This document shows, one piece after another, positions 1-12,500 of a stretch of DNA of 64,000 nt; position 1 is the stretch's first letter; the number at the start of each line of letters is the position of its first letter. The position numbers and the translations under genes are program-made. Source of the DNA: Acanthopleura granulata (taxonomy: Eukaryota > Mollusca > Polyplacophora > Chitonida > Chitonidae); NCBI GenBank assembly GCA_016165875.1, contig JABBOT010000002.1, forward strand, positions 38,405,868-38,469,867, written 5' to 3'. The notes below the pieces were generated by a model. The model was not told the DNA's origin. It worked only from the letters and a program-made list of their open reading frames with translations, and did no database searches.

Positions 1-2850
1 GGAGAATTTTCAGACAGAGTACAAGCTAAATCTCTAGAAGTGATAAAGAATTCAAACCCGTAAAACGTTTCACTGTTAAATCTAACATAGAATTCCAGTG
101 TAAACCACATATATGATATCATTATCTGATGTAGGTTATCATTACTAGAAGTGTATACAGTTACATTGAAAAAAAGTGTTGGCCATAAAACTGTCATTAG
201 CTTTGCTGCAAAATTGCACCATCATCTTTGCATGTGTATATCCTCTTTCTTTTCCTGCATGTCCTTAATCTGAACACTATGTGAGTGGCCTGTAATCCAT
301 CACAGTCACATGAACAATTACATTAGCCAACCATGTCGCTGTTGATTACAGCAATAAACACGCACATTGGCTATAGAGTCAGACCTTTTAGCCTGCAAAC
401 GATGTATAGGCCTACTGGTATCTACCCCAACACAGCTCCTAAGATATCTGAGTTGGGCCATAACTAGAGGTATCCTCTCCTCCACGCTTAGATAAAAAAA
501 AACTCCTTCATTTACTTCCGTTTCGCCAAATATGACACATTCTCACCCGTTTATTATTTTTTTCACCTCTTTTTCCTATTATAAACATAACTTAGTCTGC
601 ACATGGGTAATGTTTCACGGAACATTCAATAAGATTCTAGGCGATGCCTTTTGAAGCTCGGGGTGGCGAGATTCTCTCGCTGACAAACATCAATGGTCCT
701 ATTTCATCCAATCTCGATCCAATGAGGGTCACTCACACATACTACATATCAACCGACTTTTGCCAATAACTGATCCCCTGATTGATCATCTTCTGAGTTG
801 TCAGCCAACAGGAATAATCCACCATGTAGGACAAGAGAAGGAAAGCATGTTGCGCCAGACAGCAACTTCTGAGAAATGGCACAAGGACAAAGCCTCAGTT
901 GTCAGGCTTCAGGGACAATGGCGGCCACAATGACGACTGGGGGGCGGGCAGTCAGTCTGGGAATTCGATACCACCGTTGCCAATGAACTAGGACCAGGTA
1001 CTGGCCCTCTTTGAACATACATCTTCAGTCTGGCCGGGATTCGTTAAGCTTATTGCTTTATAATATGATAAAGGACGAAGACGTTATCGGCTTCCAGTCT
1101 TACGGTTTAGAAAGTAAGAACATTACACAGCATACAGGACAGGTGTAATCACCTATTCTTATTGCTTGTTTATACAGCGATGTTGCCAATAACCCTCTTA
1201 ATTGTGGACCATTTATCCGTGTAGTCATCGCTGAACCAATTATAAAATACTAGCCAACTTTTAATTCTTTAATGATAATAAAAACAAAACAGGACAAAGG
1301 GAAATAAACATCAACAGGAAAAATAATCACAAAAACACAAAAAAGATAGTTAAAAGAAATTACAGATACATAACACTCTTTTGTGCATGTCGCTGGTGTA
1401 TCCTGTTTACGATTTCCAATTTCATGGCATAGTTTTTCTGCTTGTTTGTTTCTTTGCTAGATCAACTTCGTTAAATAGACTTTAAAATAGATATAAAAAG
1501 CTTACATCGGAGCTAAAACACTTTGAGAGTTGCACGTCATTTTTATAACCCGCATTGGTTTTAAAATTCTGTGTATTTTTGCTGGACTGTTTTATTTTTT
1601 ATTTATTTTTTAGTACATATAATTAAAAAAAATAATCAGAAAACGCTGATGAATTAATACTTCCCGACAACATATACCTTCATTAAAAGACGAAGAAGAA
1701 TCATAGAATTATTAACGCTAACCATTTGTGGCCAAAATTAAATAATTTGTTCCGTTCCTGGAATGGAATTTGACTATTCTACAAAGCTCGTAGAGGTATG
1801 ATTCACGACATAACGTTCTCAACTACAGATTTTCCTTACATGCAGTTGGTATTTACTTATGTTACATAAAAAAATTAAATGTACCATGTTTTATCAGCAT
1901 TCGTGTTCTAGCAATATCATATCTAGGACATTCTTTTTCTGCCATTCCTAACCAGATTATATACGCCTGCAAACGTGTACCATAGCAAAAAAACTACTTT
2001 GTCTAAGACTAATCCTTGTATATAGGTTCTGTAATAATAATAATAATAATAATGATGAAAAACTCAAGGTATCACCACGTAATGTTTCAAAAACAAAGTT
2101 TAAGTTTTGCTTATTAAAACGGCTTTAGACTCAGAAATTGAGCATATTGTTAGTATAAAACAAATTAAAACAGGTACCGAAACCATTTCTTCGTTTGAAT
2201 TTGCGAGTAAAAATTATTTTTGCGAACTTGAAAATCTTCAAGAGATTTCGTCATGTGTGGTTGATCTCTTGCTACAGAGAAATTCATTCACCTTTAAACT
2301 TTTCGCAATGCTTACATTTATTTCCGATGAATTTGAAAAAGAACAAGTCCCACTGCAAAGGCAATTTATTCTTCCCAACAAAGTGTCACGTTATATTGAT
2401 AGTTATTTCTAAATTATTATTTTGGTGAATCGAAATAATACAAAATAAAGATATAATATACATCTACCATGAGACCACATTTCTAGCCGTACACGAGTTT
2501 GTACTATAGTGGTGGTAAGGAGGATTTTATGAAAGCAAGCTTTTACTTAAAATTGAGATTGTCAAATGACAAAATATTTTTAAAGGCGAATCAGAAAGCA
2601 AGAGAAATTTTGGGACTTTTATAATATAACGCATACTTTAATATGCGGAACGAAAACAAGACTAGAGATGGCAACAATCCTTGTGGCACTCCAGTTATCG
2701 AAAAAGAGCACTTTCTTCAAAATCTAATTCCTAATGCACCATTCATAAATTATTATTATGATTTTATACCTATGGTTTCTGTCATGTAAAGCCAAAATGG
2801 TTCCTCGGTCGGATAATTCTGTATAGGATGCACAGCCGATGCTTTATAAC
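1..2850. other. AT-rich noncoding DNA
   Basis: I see no gene, only a TAA microsatellite and short A/T runs. The frame at 2107-2412 begins at TTG and is unrecognised. Confidence 0.5.
2032..2053. repeat. (TAA)n microsatellite
   Basis: Seven uninterrupted TAA units. Confidence 0.95.
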
Positions 2851-2950
2851 GCATTTATTTATTTATTTATTTATTTTCGGTTTATGGGTGGAGAAAACCG
2901 AAGTGCCCGGAGTAGATCACCCCCTGAAAGGTGTCTGACAAACCTCCTGA
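2851..2950 (-). mobile_element. Remnant of an interspersed repeat with (ATTT)n end
   Basis: (ATTT)n is followed by GGAGAAAACCGAAGTGCCCGG, then GTCTGACAAACCTCC. The 'ACCGGAGTGCCCGGAGAAAAC...CTGACAAAC' string is a familiar dispersed repeat in mollusc genomes; strand is inferred from the T-rich end. Boundaries are approximate. Confidence 0.45.
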
Positions 2951-4860
2951 TTTAAAACTGCAAGACACAGACCTCTATCTGAACAGTTACCAGGCGTATA
3001 CCCTTCTAAGTCCCCATATCGCTCTGTATTGTAATGTAAAAATTATTGCTCAGAGTATGCAACATGCACATAAATCAGGGATATCCAGTTTAAAACCACA
3101 CATTCCTAGGGGTTATTCACGTGATATAAACATTTATTACGGCTATTGACTCACCATAAAACCACAATAGTCGTGATCCTTCATACAATTCCTATAAGCA
3201 ATAAACCGATTGTTTTGATGGGCTGGAAATAATGGCTGTGAACATTACAATGAACTTAGCTTTCTTTTCCTCCACATAATATAAACTACATGCATATGGC
3301 CACAGAGGTATATATAATTAATAAGTAAATATAATTCTAATAATAAAATACAATTCTCTATGATATACTGTGGGACTTTGACATTTTGTGTTTCCATTTG
3401 AGATTATATTATTCTGCTTTCTCGTAACGTATTTTAAAATTACTGCAAGTCGGTCATTACTGCTTCATCATTGTAAAATATTTTCACAGCCGTTAGAGAG
3501 CCACGAATACATATTACAGGCCCTACAAGTATATATATGTATATATTGGTATATATTGTGGGGTTTTGTATTCCTAATATCGCGATCACTGACTCAAAAA
3601 GGCGAATCGTTGGTATGGATTTGATGTGAAAAACTTTTCAAGGTGTTTTGTTCATTCTAAACATATTTCCTCTCACGCCATAACGCTACAGTATACATTC
3701 TGCTAACAGTGCGCTCGTATTAACGCTCATCCATTTTCTAATTTTTTATATTAGAAAAGAATGTGCAGAGTGTCCGACTTATTGCAATACCTACAATCCA
3801 ACCTCCGAGTCCCCATGGCATTTTATGGCGTCAAGAACAAAGAAAAAAACAACCACCCCAAAACGCATACGAATTCTTAACATAGCTTGCGTGTTCAATA
3901 GAAACAAATGTATTCATATCAAAGCACGCAAAAAGGGACATTATCTTCTGCGAATGAAAGAGGGACCTGATACAAAATTAAACTATACTGGAAATTTATA
4001 TTAAAAAATTCCGACTGGTTTTGTCTGATTGAATTACTTACAACTATATACCATTGATCCAGACGATTTGAACAATCTGAGAGATGTATATATTTGAATG
4101 ATAAGTCCTGAATATATAATCTTGACGGGAGGGTCTACCGCGCATGCCCATACATGTGCCGATCTGAAGAACGCGTCTGATCTTCACGCTTCTCGAACTA
4201 TGCTTAGTCTTGGCGGTGAAGCCCTACCACTATACAATACAGACAACAGCGAACTAGAGCACATATAATGACTTTTCAGACAAAGGTCTGCGGCTAGAAC
4301 TATTCTCACACATGTTTTTAAGATAAACTTGGAGTTATTTGTTTTTTAAAAATCAAAGTTAGAATGGAACTGCAACGAAATTTCCAAGAGTCGCTTTGCA
4401 TAATTTTAGCTTTTTCATTGTTACTTAACGCCACTTTCATGATTTTTTCACTTACAGGGAGACTGAACAGCCTACAGGGGCTTTGCCTTTTCCTCGCCGT
4501 GTTAACAGGGAAATGTGCTATTGAAAGTTAGTTTACACTAGGATTTCAGAAACCTTGAAGATGGAAACCGAATCGTTCTCCACCATTAAAAATCAACCAC
4601 GTAGGAAGTGATGGATTCGTCTGATTTAAAGATTGGATTTATCAAGACAGTATATATTTGTACTGACGAAACTGATCTCGCGGCATCACACAGTTACAAA
4701 GGTGGAAAGATGACCGTTCGAAATGGCCATACTATATCAAATCAGTGGAAAGCTTGATAGGTGGGCGCAAGAAAAGACTCGTAACGAGGGAGCAGTATGC
4801 CAAAAGAGAAAGAAAGAGCCCTCCACAACATTTCCCCATCACATTATCTCAGAGGTAGCA
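2951..4860. other. Noncoding, nothing recognised
   Basis: TA-rich sequence near 3527-3556 and a CGCGCATGCCC string at 4139. No supported gene. Confidence 0.5.
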
Positions 4861-5400
4861 AGATGACCTCACAAACGTAACACATTGCTGACAATTTGGA
4901 AGGGAGGAGGCTCTGACGTCACACGATGTCATATAAATGAGGTGAGGGAATCTGACTCCATAATCCCATTACATAAATTAAAGCTGTGGAGCTCACAAAC
5001 TGTTAATATTGCACAAATAAAGATGTGGACAAGTGACCTCATATCGCAGAAGTGAAGGATGGCACGAACCGATGACATTAAGAAATGATATGCTGAACCG
5101 ACCTCGCAAGTATCACGACATCACCGAAGTCATATGAGAAAGACTGACCACAAAAATAAAGACAAGGAACACTAGCCTCGCGAGACGGCGACATCAAAAA
5201 ATTGTGCAAAGATATGGACAACCAAGACCCCAATATCACTGAAATAAATACCAAAGACCATGAGGATATTGAAAATAAAGGCCACATTTCTACCTTGGTA
5301 GAAGTATAAGAAAATAAAGGGACATCCTCGGTCGACAACGTCAAACTAGGCACGTGTTCCAAAATTAATGACACGAAAAAAGCTTGTGACATGTCATATC
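4861..5400. repeat. Degenerate repeat, unit roughly 60-70 bp
   Basis: Strings such as (G)ACCTC(A/G)CAA, ACGACATCA and AAAATAAAGN recur irregularly. The minus-strand open frame at 5078-5392 results from the low T content and has no recognisable protein features. Confidence 0.4.
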
Positions 5401-5792
5401 AAAACAGGGGTACGTTTTCAACCAGGAGGGCGAAGTTAAAGTATGCGAGGTATTCAAACCGAATTTTAAAACTCACCGTCACCATATTACTATTGAATTT
5501 ACATGTCAAATAATAAAACAGCTAGCCCATATTTACAAGCCAGATCCGTTAATTAAGTGGATCGGAACGTGGAGCCAGTTTGCTGTTCTTACACAACAGT
5601 GAATACGTTGACAGCAACTTCACATGAGTTGACGTCATCCCATGCATATAGTATACGGGATGTAAGAAGCAATGTAAGGAGGAAGCAGGATCTTCCAAAA
5701 TGATAATGTCTTATAAAAATATGATGTCAAAATGGAATTCCCTCTGTCACGGCTGCCATGTGAGAACGTTTTGTCGTTTTGTAGGACCGTCA

Positions 5793-5823
<31 letters not shown>

Positions 5824-8775
5824 AACTCTTCTTTATACGACGAGTGGGCTCCGCATACCGCCCATTGTCTTCATATAATTTCAAATGATACATCATCTAT
5901 CTAGAAAAACCTGCAGGGTCAGTGTCTTTATGAAAATTGTTATTGAGAAATTACTTTCACTCACTGAGTATTTTAATAGTCCATTATTGGCAACTCATGC
6001 AAATATGTACATTATTACTGCAACAGGTGGCTAGTTTAATTGGTGAGCCTTGCAACAATGTGTACAGAAATTCGAACGATTAAACATTCGAGAGGAATGT
6101 TAGAATAGACACTAAACTTCTGTGAACATGTCGGTGTATGGTGTATAATTGCTTAGCGTCAAGGTCTTCACAAGTCCTTTTCTTTTGATTAAAATTCACC
6201 TTCAGTGAACATCAGAGTTGTTTGTTATAACAACATTGCATTTATTTCAAAATAACTTTTCTTCCTGGAAAATTCTTGTCAAACGGGTTTAGACCAGCAA
6301 GGTGGTAGCTCCCAATGAACTGTTGCAAATCTACATTTGCAGAGGCAGTGAATCCTGTGACGTTATGGGCAATTCATGTGACACAGAAGTTTTGTCTCAC
6401 ATTTCCTTCCCAGGCATCATGTTAGTGCCATGTACACGCACAAGTTTTAATTTTTGTACCTTTGTCCAATGTCTTCAACAAAGGCAGACAGATACCACAC
6501 CCAGAACCTTGTCACTTGGTTCAGTCGGTTATACAGTATCATCATCCAGCCATCTAGTCCACGCCCAAAGCCACCAAGTCGACACAACTGTCATCGCTCA
6601 AGTTCACAACTGAGCCACTGGCCCAACACAACGATCACCCATCAAGCGAACTATGGCACTATTAGCTAGGCAAAAAAGATCTCTACAAAAGCTCACACAA
6701 GCGCATGAAGTGAGAAACCGTAATCTCACTTGAAAAATGGCCACTGCACAAAAGTTGAAAACGGGGCATCTCGATAGTAGAATGGTTGAAAATGTTATTT
6801 TTCCATAGTTGCCGAGGTAGAAAAATTACAAATCTATGACATACATGTAGCGCTTGAAACATTGTGGGTTGAACATACACGGTGCAAAAATGCCTTTGCA
6901 AAGCAGTGAAGCCATTTTCGTTACGAAGGATGAGAGGAAAGATACCCGTACCGCGGTATAAAACTGACCTCGCAAAGAGATCGTTCCAAAGAACATTTAG
7001 AGCTATCTGGATAGCGACTTGACGTCACACAAGCGCAAACATAACAAAGCGCGTTTTTAGTGCCGCGTGAGTTATATTGCATGGTTGTCGGCTTTGAAGA
7101 GACAATTACTGAGTTACAATTCTTAAGCGGAACAATGCTTGATGCCGATTGGTGTACAGGATAACAAAGTTTCACTTATTTTTTAAAAATTCTTAGTACA
7201 TACAGCACGATGGTTTGTGAATTATGTAACAAGGCAAAACCGAACAAAAACATGACCTGTATTCACGAGTGAACACGTCGACATGTCCTTGTCCTTATTT
7301 CAGAACTATGTCGCTAAGTAAACTATGTATCTTTGTAATTTATGATAAGCACGTGCCATGGCTCGATACGGCAGGTCAGGCGCAAGAGATGTCGAGCGTA
7401 GGACTACACCACAGCTCCAAGCATCAGAGTCGATGTTAATCAGAAGGAGATATGTATGTGTCGCAAGCCAAAAGCAATGAATCTTGAAAACAGAAGTTAT
7501 GTCCGACCTCTATATCGGTTTCCTGAACTCACATAAAAACGGCCGTGCAGCTCTCAGTTTCTATAATTCGTTGGTTCCCTCCCGTTCTCTCAGTCCATGC
7601 TGGCGACTGATTGAGATGCCCACGTGCGTGTGGGCTCTGAGGATTGCGGGCACCGGCCGCTTGGATGAAGAGCAGGAAACAGGGCCCACGTGCTGAGGCG
7701 TGCGACATGCGAATTGTGTAGTCTGTAAAATGAAGGAGACAAGACACGGTTGGCAGGTCTGGCCCGTGCATTCCGAGTGCGAAAAAGCAAAATGTCCAAC
7801 GCATAAAGAGTTCAGTCTGGTATCCGTGGTAAAATTGGGGGATTCCCGCCAGGTTCCTCTGGACATAACCACGATGTCACATGATTAACAGTCCACGTTT
7901 GATTGGCAGACGAACATGCAGCGGTTTGTGTCTAAACCTTCCCCATTGGCGGAACGAGAAGTGGACACAGACTAGACACTGACAGTGCCTGAAGAAGTGT
8001 ATATTCACTGTATTTCGGTGACATTTGACTATTGATAGCTGGAAATGGCGGACTAGTCGACGAATTTAGCCCAACTGGCACAGAGCAGATATTCAGACAT
8101 CGGCTAAATATATCACGGAATTACAGCCGATGCTCCAGGCCGATTGGGAACGCCCTCTATATACCAGTTAGTATCAGTAGATCTCATCCACCAATGAGAT
8201 AAGCGCTTTAGTTTGAGAGCCACTCCGCATGCGCTGCTTTCGTACATACGCTACAAGAGCGTGGCCCGTTCCATCGAATATCTGATAATATATACACTAA
8301 TACTCCGTCTGATGGTTATCTAAATATATAACAAATTTGAAGTCATTAGAAAAAATGCGACCAAACAGGAAGTTCAGGAAACCAAGACAGTTTAATACTC
8401 GGCACTCTACCTTGTTTTTGCGATGCCCTAACTGAGTGACAGTGCAGGTCGTGTTCAAAAATGAATGGGTCAACAGCCTCACACGAATGCATGTTAATGT
8501 CTTCTATTATCCACAATGTTACCGCATTTCTGTGTTATATTTTCATATTTGGTAAACTAAATTATAGAACTAAAATATTCCAACATCAGACAGTTTTTTC
8601 TCTCTCAACAAACAACTTTCCAGATACGTTTGTTTGTCAGATTAGTTGTGCATTAGACATTTTTAATATCAAAAAACACTTGTACCAGTAGGCTGTACCA
8701 GTAGGCTGTACTCTTACTTCATAAACCCAAATCTTGTGATTTACAATTATACACAGCTGACACTGAAGAAAATGC
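5401..8775. other. Noncoding, nothing recognised
   Basis: Contains TGACGTCA at 5630 and 7020, a GCATGCGC at about 8228 and a 13-bp doubling of CCAGTAGGCTGTA at about 8683-8710. Open frames at 7484-7888 overlap on both strands and look like chance in a less AT-rich patch. Confidence 0.5.
5793..5810. repeat. (AT)n microsatellite
   Basis: Nine uninterrupted AT units. Confidence 0.95.
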
Positions 8776-8910
8776 GCATCAAAATAAAGCAATAAACATC
8801 ATTTGTGGGAAAAATTTGTCCATTGAAGTACAGTAATAAACATCTTTTGTAGGGAAAATTTGCCCACTGAAGTAAAGCAAATAAACATCTTTCGTACGGA
8901 AAATTTCCCT
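8776..8910. repeat. 44-45-bp tandem repeat, 3 copies
   Basis: AATAAACATC recurs at 8791, 8835 and 8880, each followed by TTTGT.GG(A)AAAATTTG.CC and a shared TGAAGTA. Copies diverge by several bases. Confidence 0.8.
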
Positions 8911-9120
8911 TAAACATTTCACAAGGACAGTCTGTAAATCACACCACCAAAATCCCCATGGACCACAGGACGAAGTCTCACTCTGTCACTATCGTCACAT
9001 CTGCTACCTTACACTTTAGCACAGAAAGTGGTATGTTTTTGTCATATTTTTTCACAACACTTTTGTTAAGTTTGCCACATTTTGTCAAAGCATGCAGACG
9101 ACTCAGCATCAGTACCAGGC

Positions 9121-9520
9121 GACTTTATTTATGCCTAGGTTGTGGGTTCCATTGTCAGTTCACTTTATTTATGCCTAGGTTGTAGGTTCCATTGTCAATT
9201 CACTTCATTTATGCCTAGGTTGTGGGTTCCATTGTCAGTTCACTTTATTTATACCTAGGTTGTGGGTTCCATTGTCAATTCACTTTATTTATGCCTAGGT
9301 TGTGGGTTCCATTGTCAGTTCACTTTATTTATGCCTATGTTGTGGGTTCCATTGTCAATTCATTTTATTTATGCCTATGTTGTGGGTTCCATTGTCAATT
9401 CACTTTATTTATGCCTATGTTGTGGGTTCCATTGTCAATTCACTTTATTTATGCCTATGTTGTGGGTTCCATTGTCAATTCACTTTATTTATGCCTCTGT
9501 TGTGGGTCCCATTGTCAACC
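9121..9520. repeat. 40-bp minisatellite, exactly 10 copies
   Basis: Units start at 9121 and every 40 bp to 9481 with no length change. Each reads CACTTTATTTATGCCTAGG then TTGTGGGTTCCATTGTCA. Copies 1-5 have CCTAGGT, copies 6-9 CCTATGT and copy 10 CCTCTGT; GTCAG and GTCAA alternate in copies 1-6. The open frames across the array are artefacts of a unit with few stops. Confidence 0.97.
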
Positions 9521-12500
9521 CAGACACATTTCCCCTATAAACTATCGCAGGGACAAATTAAAATTTCGATGCTAAATTGGCATTTTGTCACATATCAGTT
9601 AAACTGAAGTTGTCATGAATGTAACAGGATTTATTGGTCCCATTTTGTCGATCACTTAGTCAGGAACATAGTGATACTTGGCAATAAAACCAGGTCCCAT
9701 TTTGTCACTTTGTCCTAAGGACTGTGACATTTTTCACAGATAGTTTCTCTTCTGTATGAAGGCTATATATGCCTGCATAATTTTCCATGTGTTTTTCTAT
9801 AGTTCAATGAACTATCGCGGGTTATTGTCGGTGAACGTTATTCCATGGTTTCCATGGTCGTTAATCCATACTGTATAAACCTGCATAGCTTAAACATTTC
9901 TTCGTCTTTGTTAATGTGTTTATGTGTTTTTTACATTCTACATAAGCCGTACTTTTCTATATGGCAAATAAAAAAGGAGGCTTCCGTGTGATTGTAAACA
10001 TATTTATAGTTATACTATTACTGTATTTCATATATAATTATACAAATATAATTATAATATTACATATACTAATAATAATTTATATAATTTTACGTGTTGA
10101 AGATTAAATAATCTTCTTTAATAACGCACGGTGCTAATGTATTATTTTTTTATTTTATTTATTTAATAAATAAACATATTGTTAAAAATAACAAAATGTT
10201 CCATCATACAAACAGTTGTTATAAAATGGTACTCACAATTATAAAATACATCGTTCTATAATCCAAATGTAAGAGGCTTTTTCTGGATAACATTTTGCTA
10301 GTTGTCTGTTCTGTTCCCTTAACACATGGCAAATGTAGTCTCAAATTGCGGAAGTCAGCAACGTTGCCTTAAATTATTAAGAACTGAAAATTTATAATTT
10401 GGTACACAGCAAATATTCATACACAAAAAGGCCTATGTATGCTCTTTTATTGCTGTATAGTCACTTTGCTAAGGAGAATAAGAATATATCTGAAAAGACA
10501 ATGTAATTGCCAAATCTTGTTGGGGAACAATTATATATATATATAATTTGTAAATATGTGATGATACCCGATTGTGTTTTCAGGTCACCCTGTATCAGCG
10601 ACATATTTGCACAAAGAGATTGTCAAAATTTTGGATTTGAATGTAGTTTGTTGATTTGTGGTGCGGATAGAAATACAGTTAATTATGTATTCTCTAAGGA
10701 AAGTTAAAGATAAAAAATACATTCCAGAGAATCTTCGATTCAGTGAGTTTCAGTGCTCATTCCAAACTCACCGGTAAGGAAATGTATACATCTGCATTTT
10801 TGTTATGTAATTTGTAAAATATGAGAAAGAAATAGTTGATCAACATAAATAATAAAGTAAGTAAATAAATATATAAGTTTACAATAAATACAAAAACACG
10901 TTTTGTGTAGTAAAAAACAACAACAAATAAACACAACAAAACAAAACAGAACAGTGGTATCATGAATCTTCCATTGATGAGTTGAGGAGGTCCTGTATGA
11001 TTTCAAATATTAAACAGCATAGAAAGCATCACCGAGAAGAACACAGCACGTCATGTCAATAAAATAACGAAAAACTCACAATGAATTCCATACAGGTTTT
11101 ATTTTTAATATTTGTTCCGCCCAATAGTGACGAGTAAAAACTGGTAATATTTCTCTTCCTTAATGCCAAAGCATATTTGTGTGCTAACACTGTATTGCAG
11201 ATACCCACATGGGGATGATGTTTTTTGGTCACAGTAAAAAGGACAATCGTCTTTAATAAGCTGACTTGCACAACCCATTCATAACAACCACGCAAAAGAA
11301 TTTTGATATTTCAACAAGCTGCCCTGAAAAACAAAGCTGTACGCAGTTCCATTTGATATCCAGCTGTACAGATTGATATCAGACATTCATATACGGAGTT
11401 ACCTGTACGGAATGCCCAGATTATATACACACATACATACATAAATTCGTTTACATGGCGACTTCATTCCATGGAATGATTTGCGCCAAGGCAATAGGGT
11501 GTTTTAAGGGATTTAGGCTGCTCTAATCAACGATAGTCCCAGATTATATACGACACGGAAGAGAAAGCTGTAGGCTATTTGGCCTGTGAAGTATAGATCT
11601 GCGCACCCGTAGAGGGTGCCATTTATACAACCTGCACGTACTACGGAGTAAAGCTCAAACGACTGGTGTCTAGTTTTCTTGTTTTCCGTAATTTCTGCCG
11701 AACCCACAAAGCCATTTCTGACTGGCGTAAGCAAAAATTTGAAATAATATTTCAGTGGGTTTTATTTGGCCTTGAAAATGACAACTTTGACAACATCATA
11801 AATATTGTCTTAAGACTAACTTGTCAAAATTTCAATTTCCAAAGCCAAACACCAAGCACTTTTTTTTAACGTCAGACACAAATGGCTTTGTGGAACGGTT
11901 CCTTCATTCCTTGAACTTAATTTGGTAGCTCCTCGTGTAGCCGGTGTACACCAATCGCCGATAAGAAGTATCACCATCTTCATCAGCGACTTCAGTCATC
12001 AGCTCACAGGTACTTGTGTACAAGAAGTCTGAAATAAACGTCACTAAATATGGTCTGCATGTACAACACATGCAGTTTCAAAGAAAGCCATTCGCGTTTT
12101 CTGCATTCTGGTTAAATTATTCCTATGACTGAAAGAGAAATGAAGAGCGGAGATTTGGCCAAAAATACAGGAAAATATATGAAAATAAGGTGCGTTGAAA
12201 TGGTGAATACTTGGATCATCTTTACCAAACTGGTCTTTTACATATTCATATAACAAATATGGAGATTATGAACCAGGGTTTTAAACCATGCTTCATTTCC
12301 ATTATCGTACAAGTAACCTCTATATATCTCTAAAAAAAAAATTAAATGAATGAAAATCAGGGCTAAATGACCACCGCAAGAAGATTTCTGTTATTTTCAC
12401 TCAAAACTCTCACAAGGTGCTCACTGTACTCTTTTCACACATATATATAGTATGGTGTTTAAATGTCGTTTACATAAAGGCCGATATAAGAAATATGTGG

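Noticed and set aside
2107..2412. 101-codon frame, hydrophilic and protein-like
   Set aside because: Starts at TTG, no ATG upstream, no splice context or family seen.
5078..5392. 104-codon minus-strand frame with a hydrophobic stretch
   Set aside because: Caused by a T-poor degenerate repeat; no family features.
9222..9607. Three overlapping 92-117-codon frames with the same MGSIVNS-type peptide
   Set aside because: They arise from one 40-bp repeat read in three frames; period not divisible by three, no gene context.
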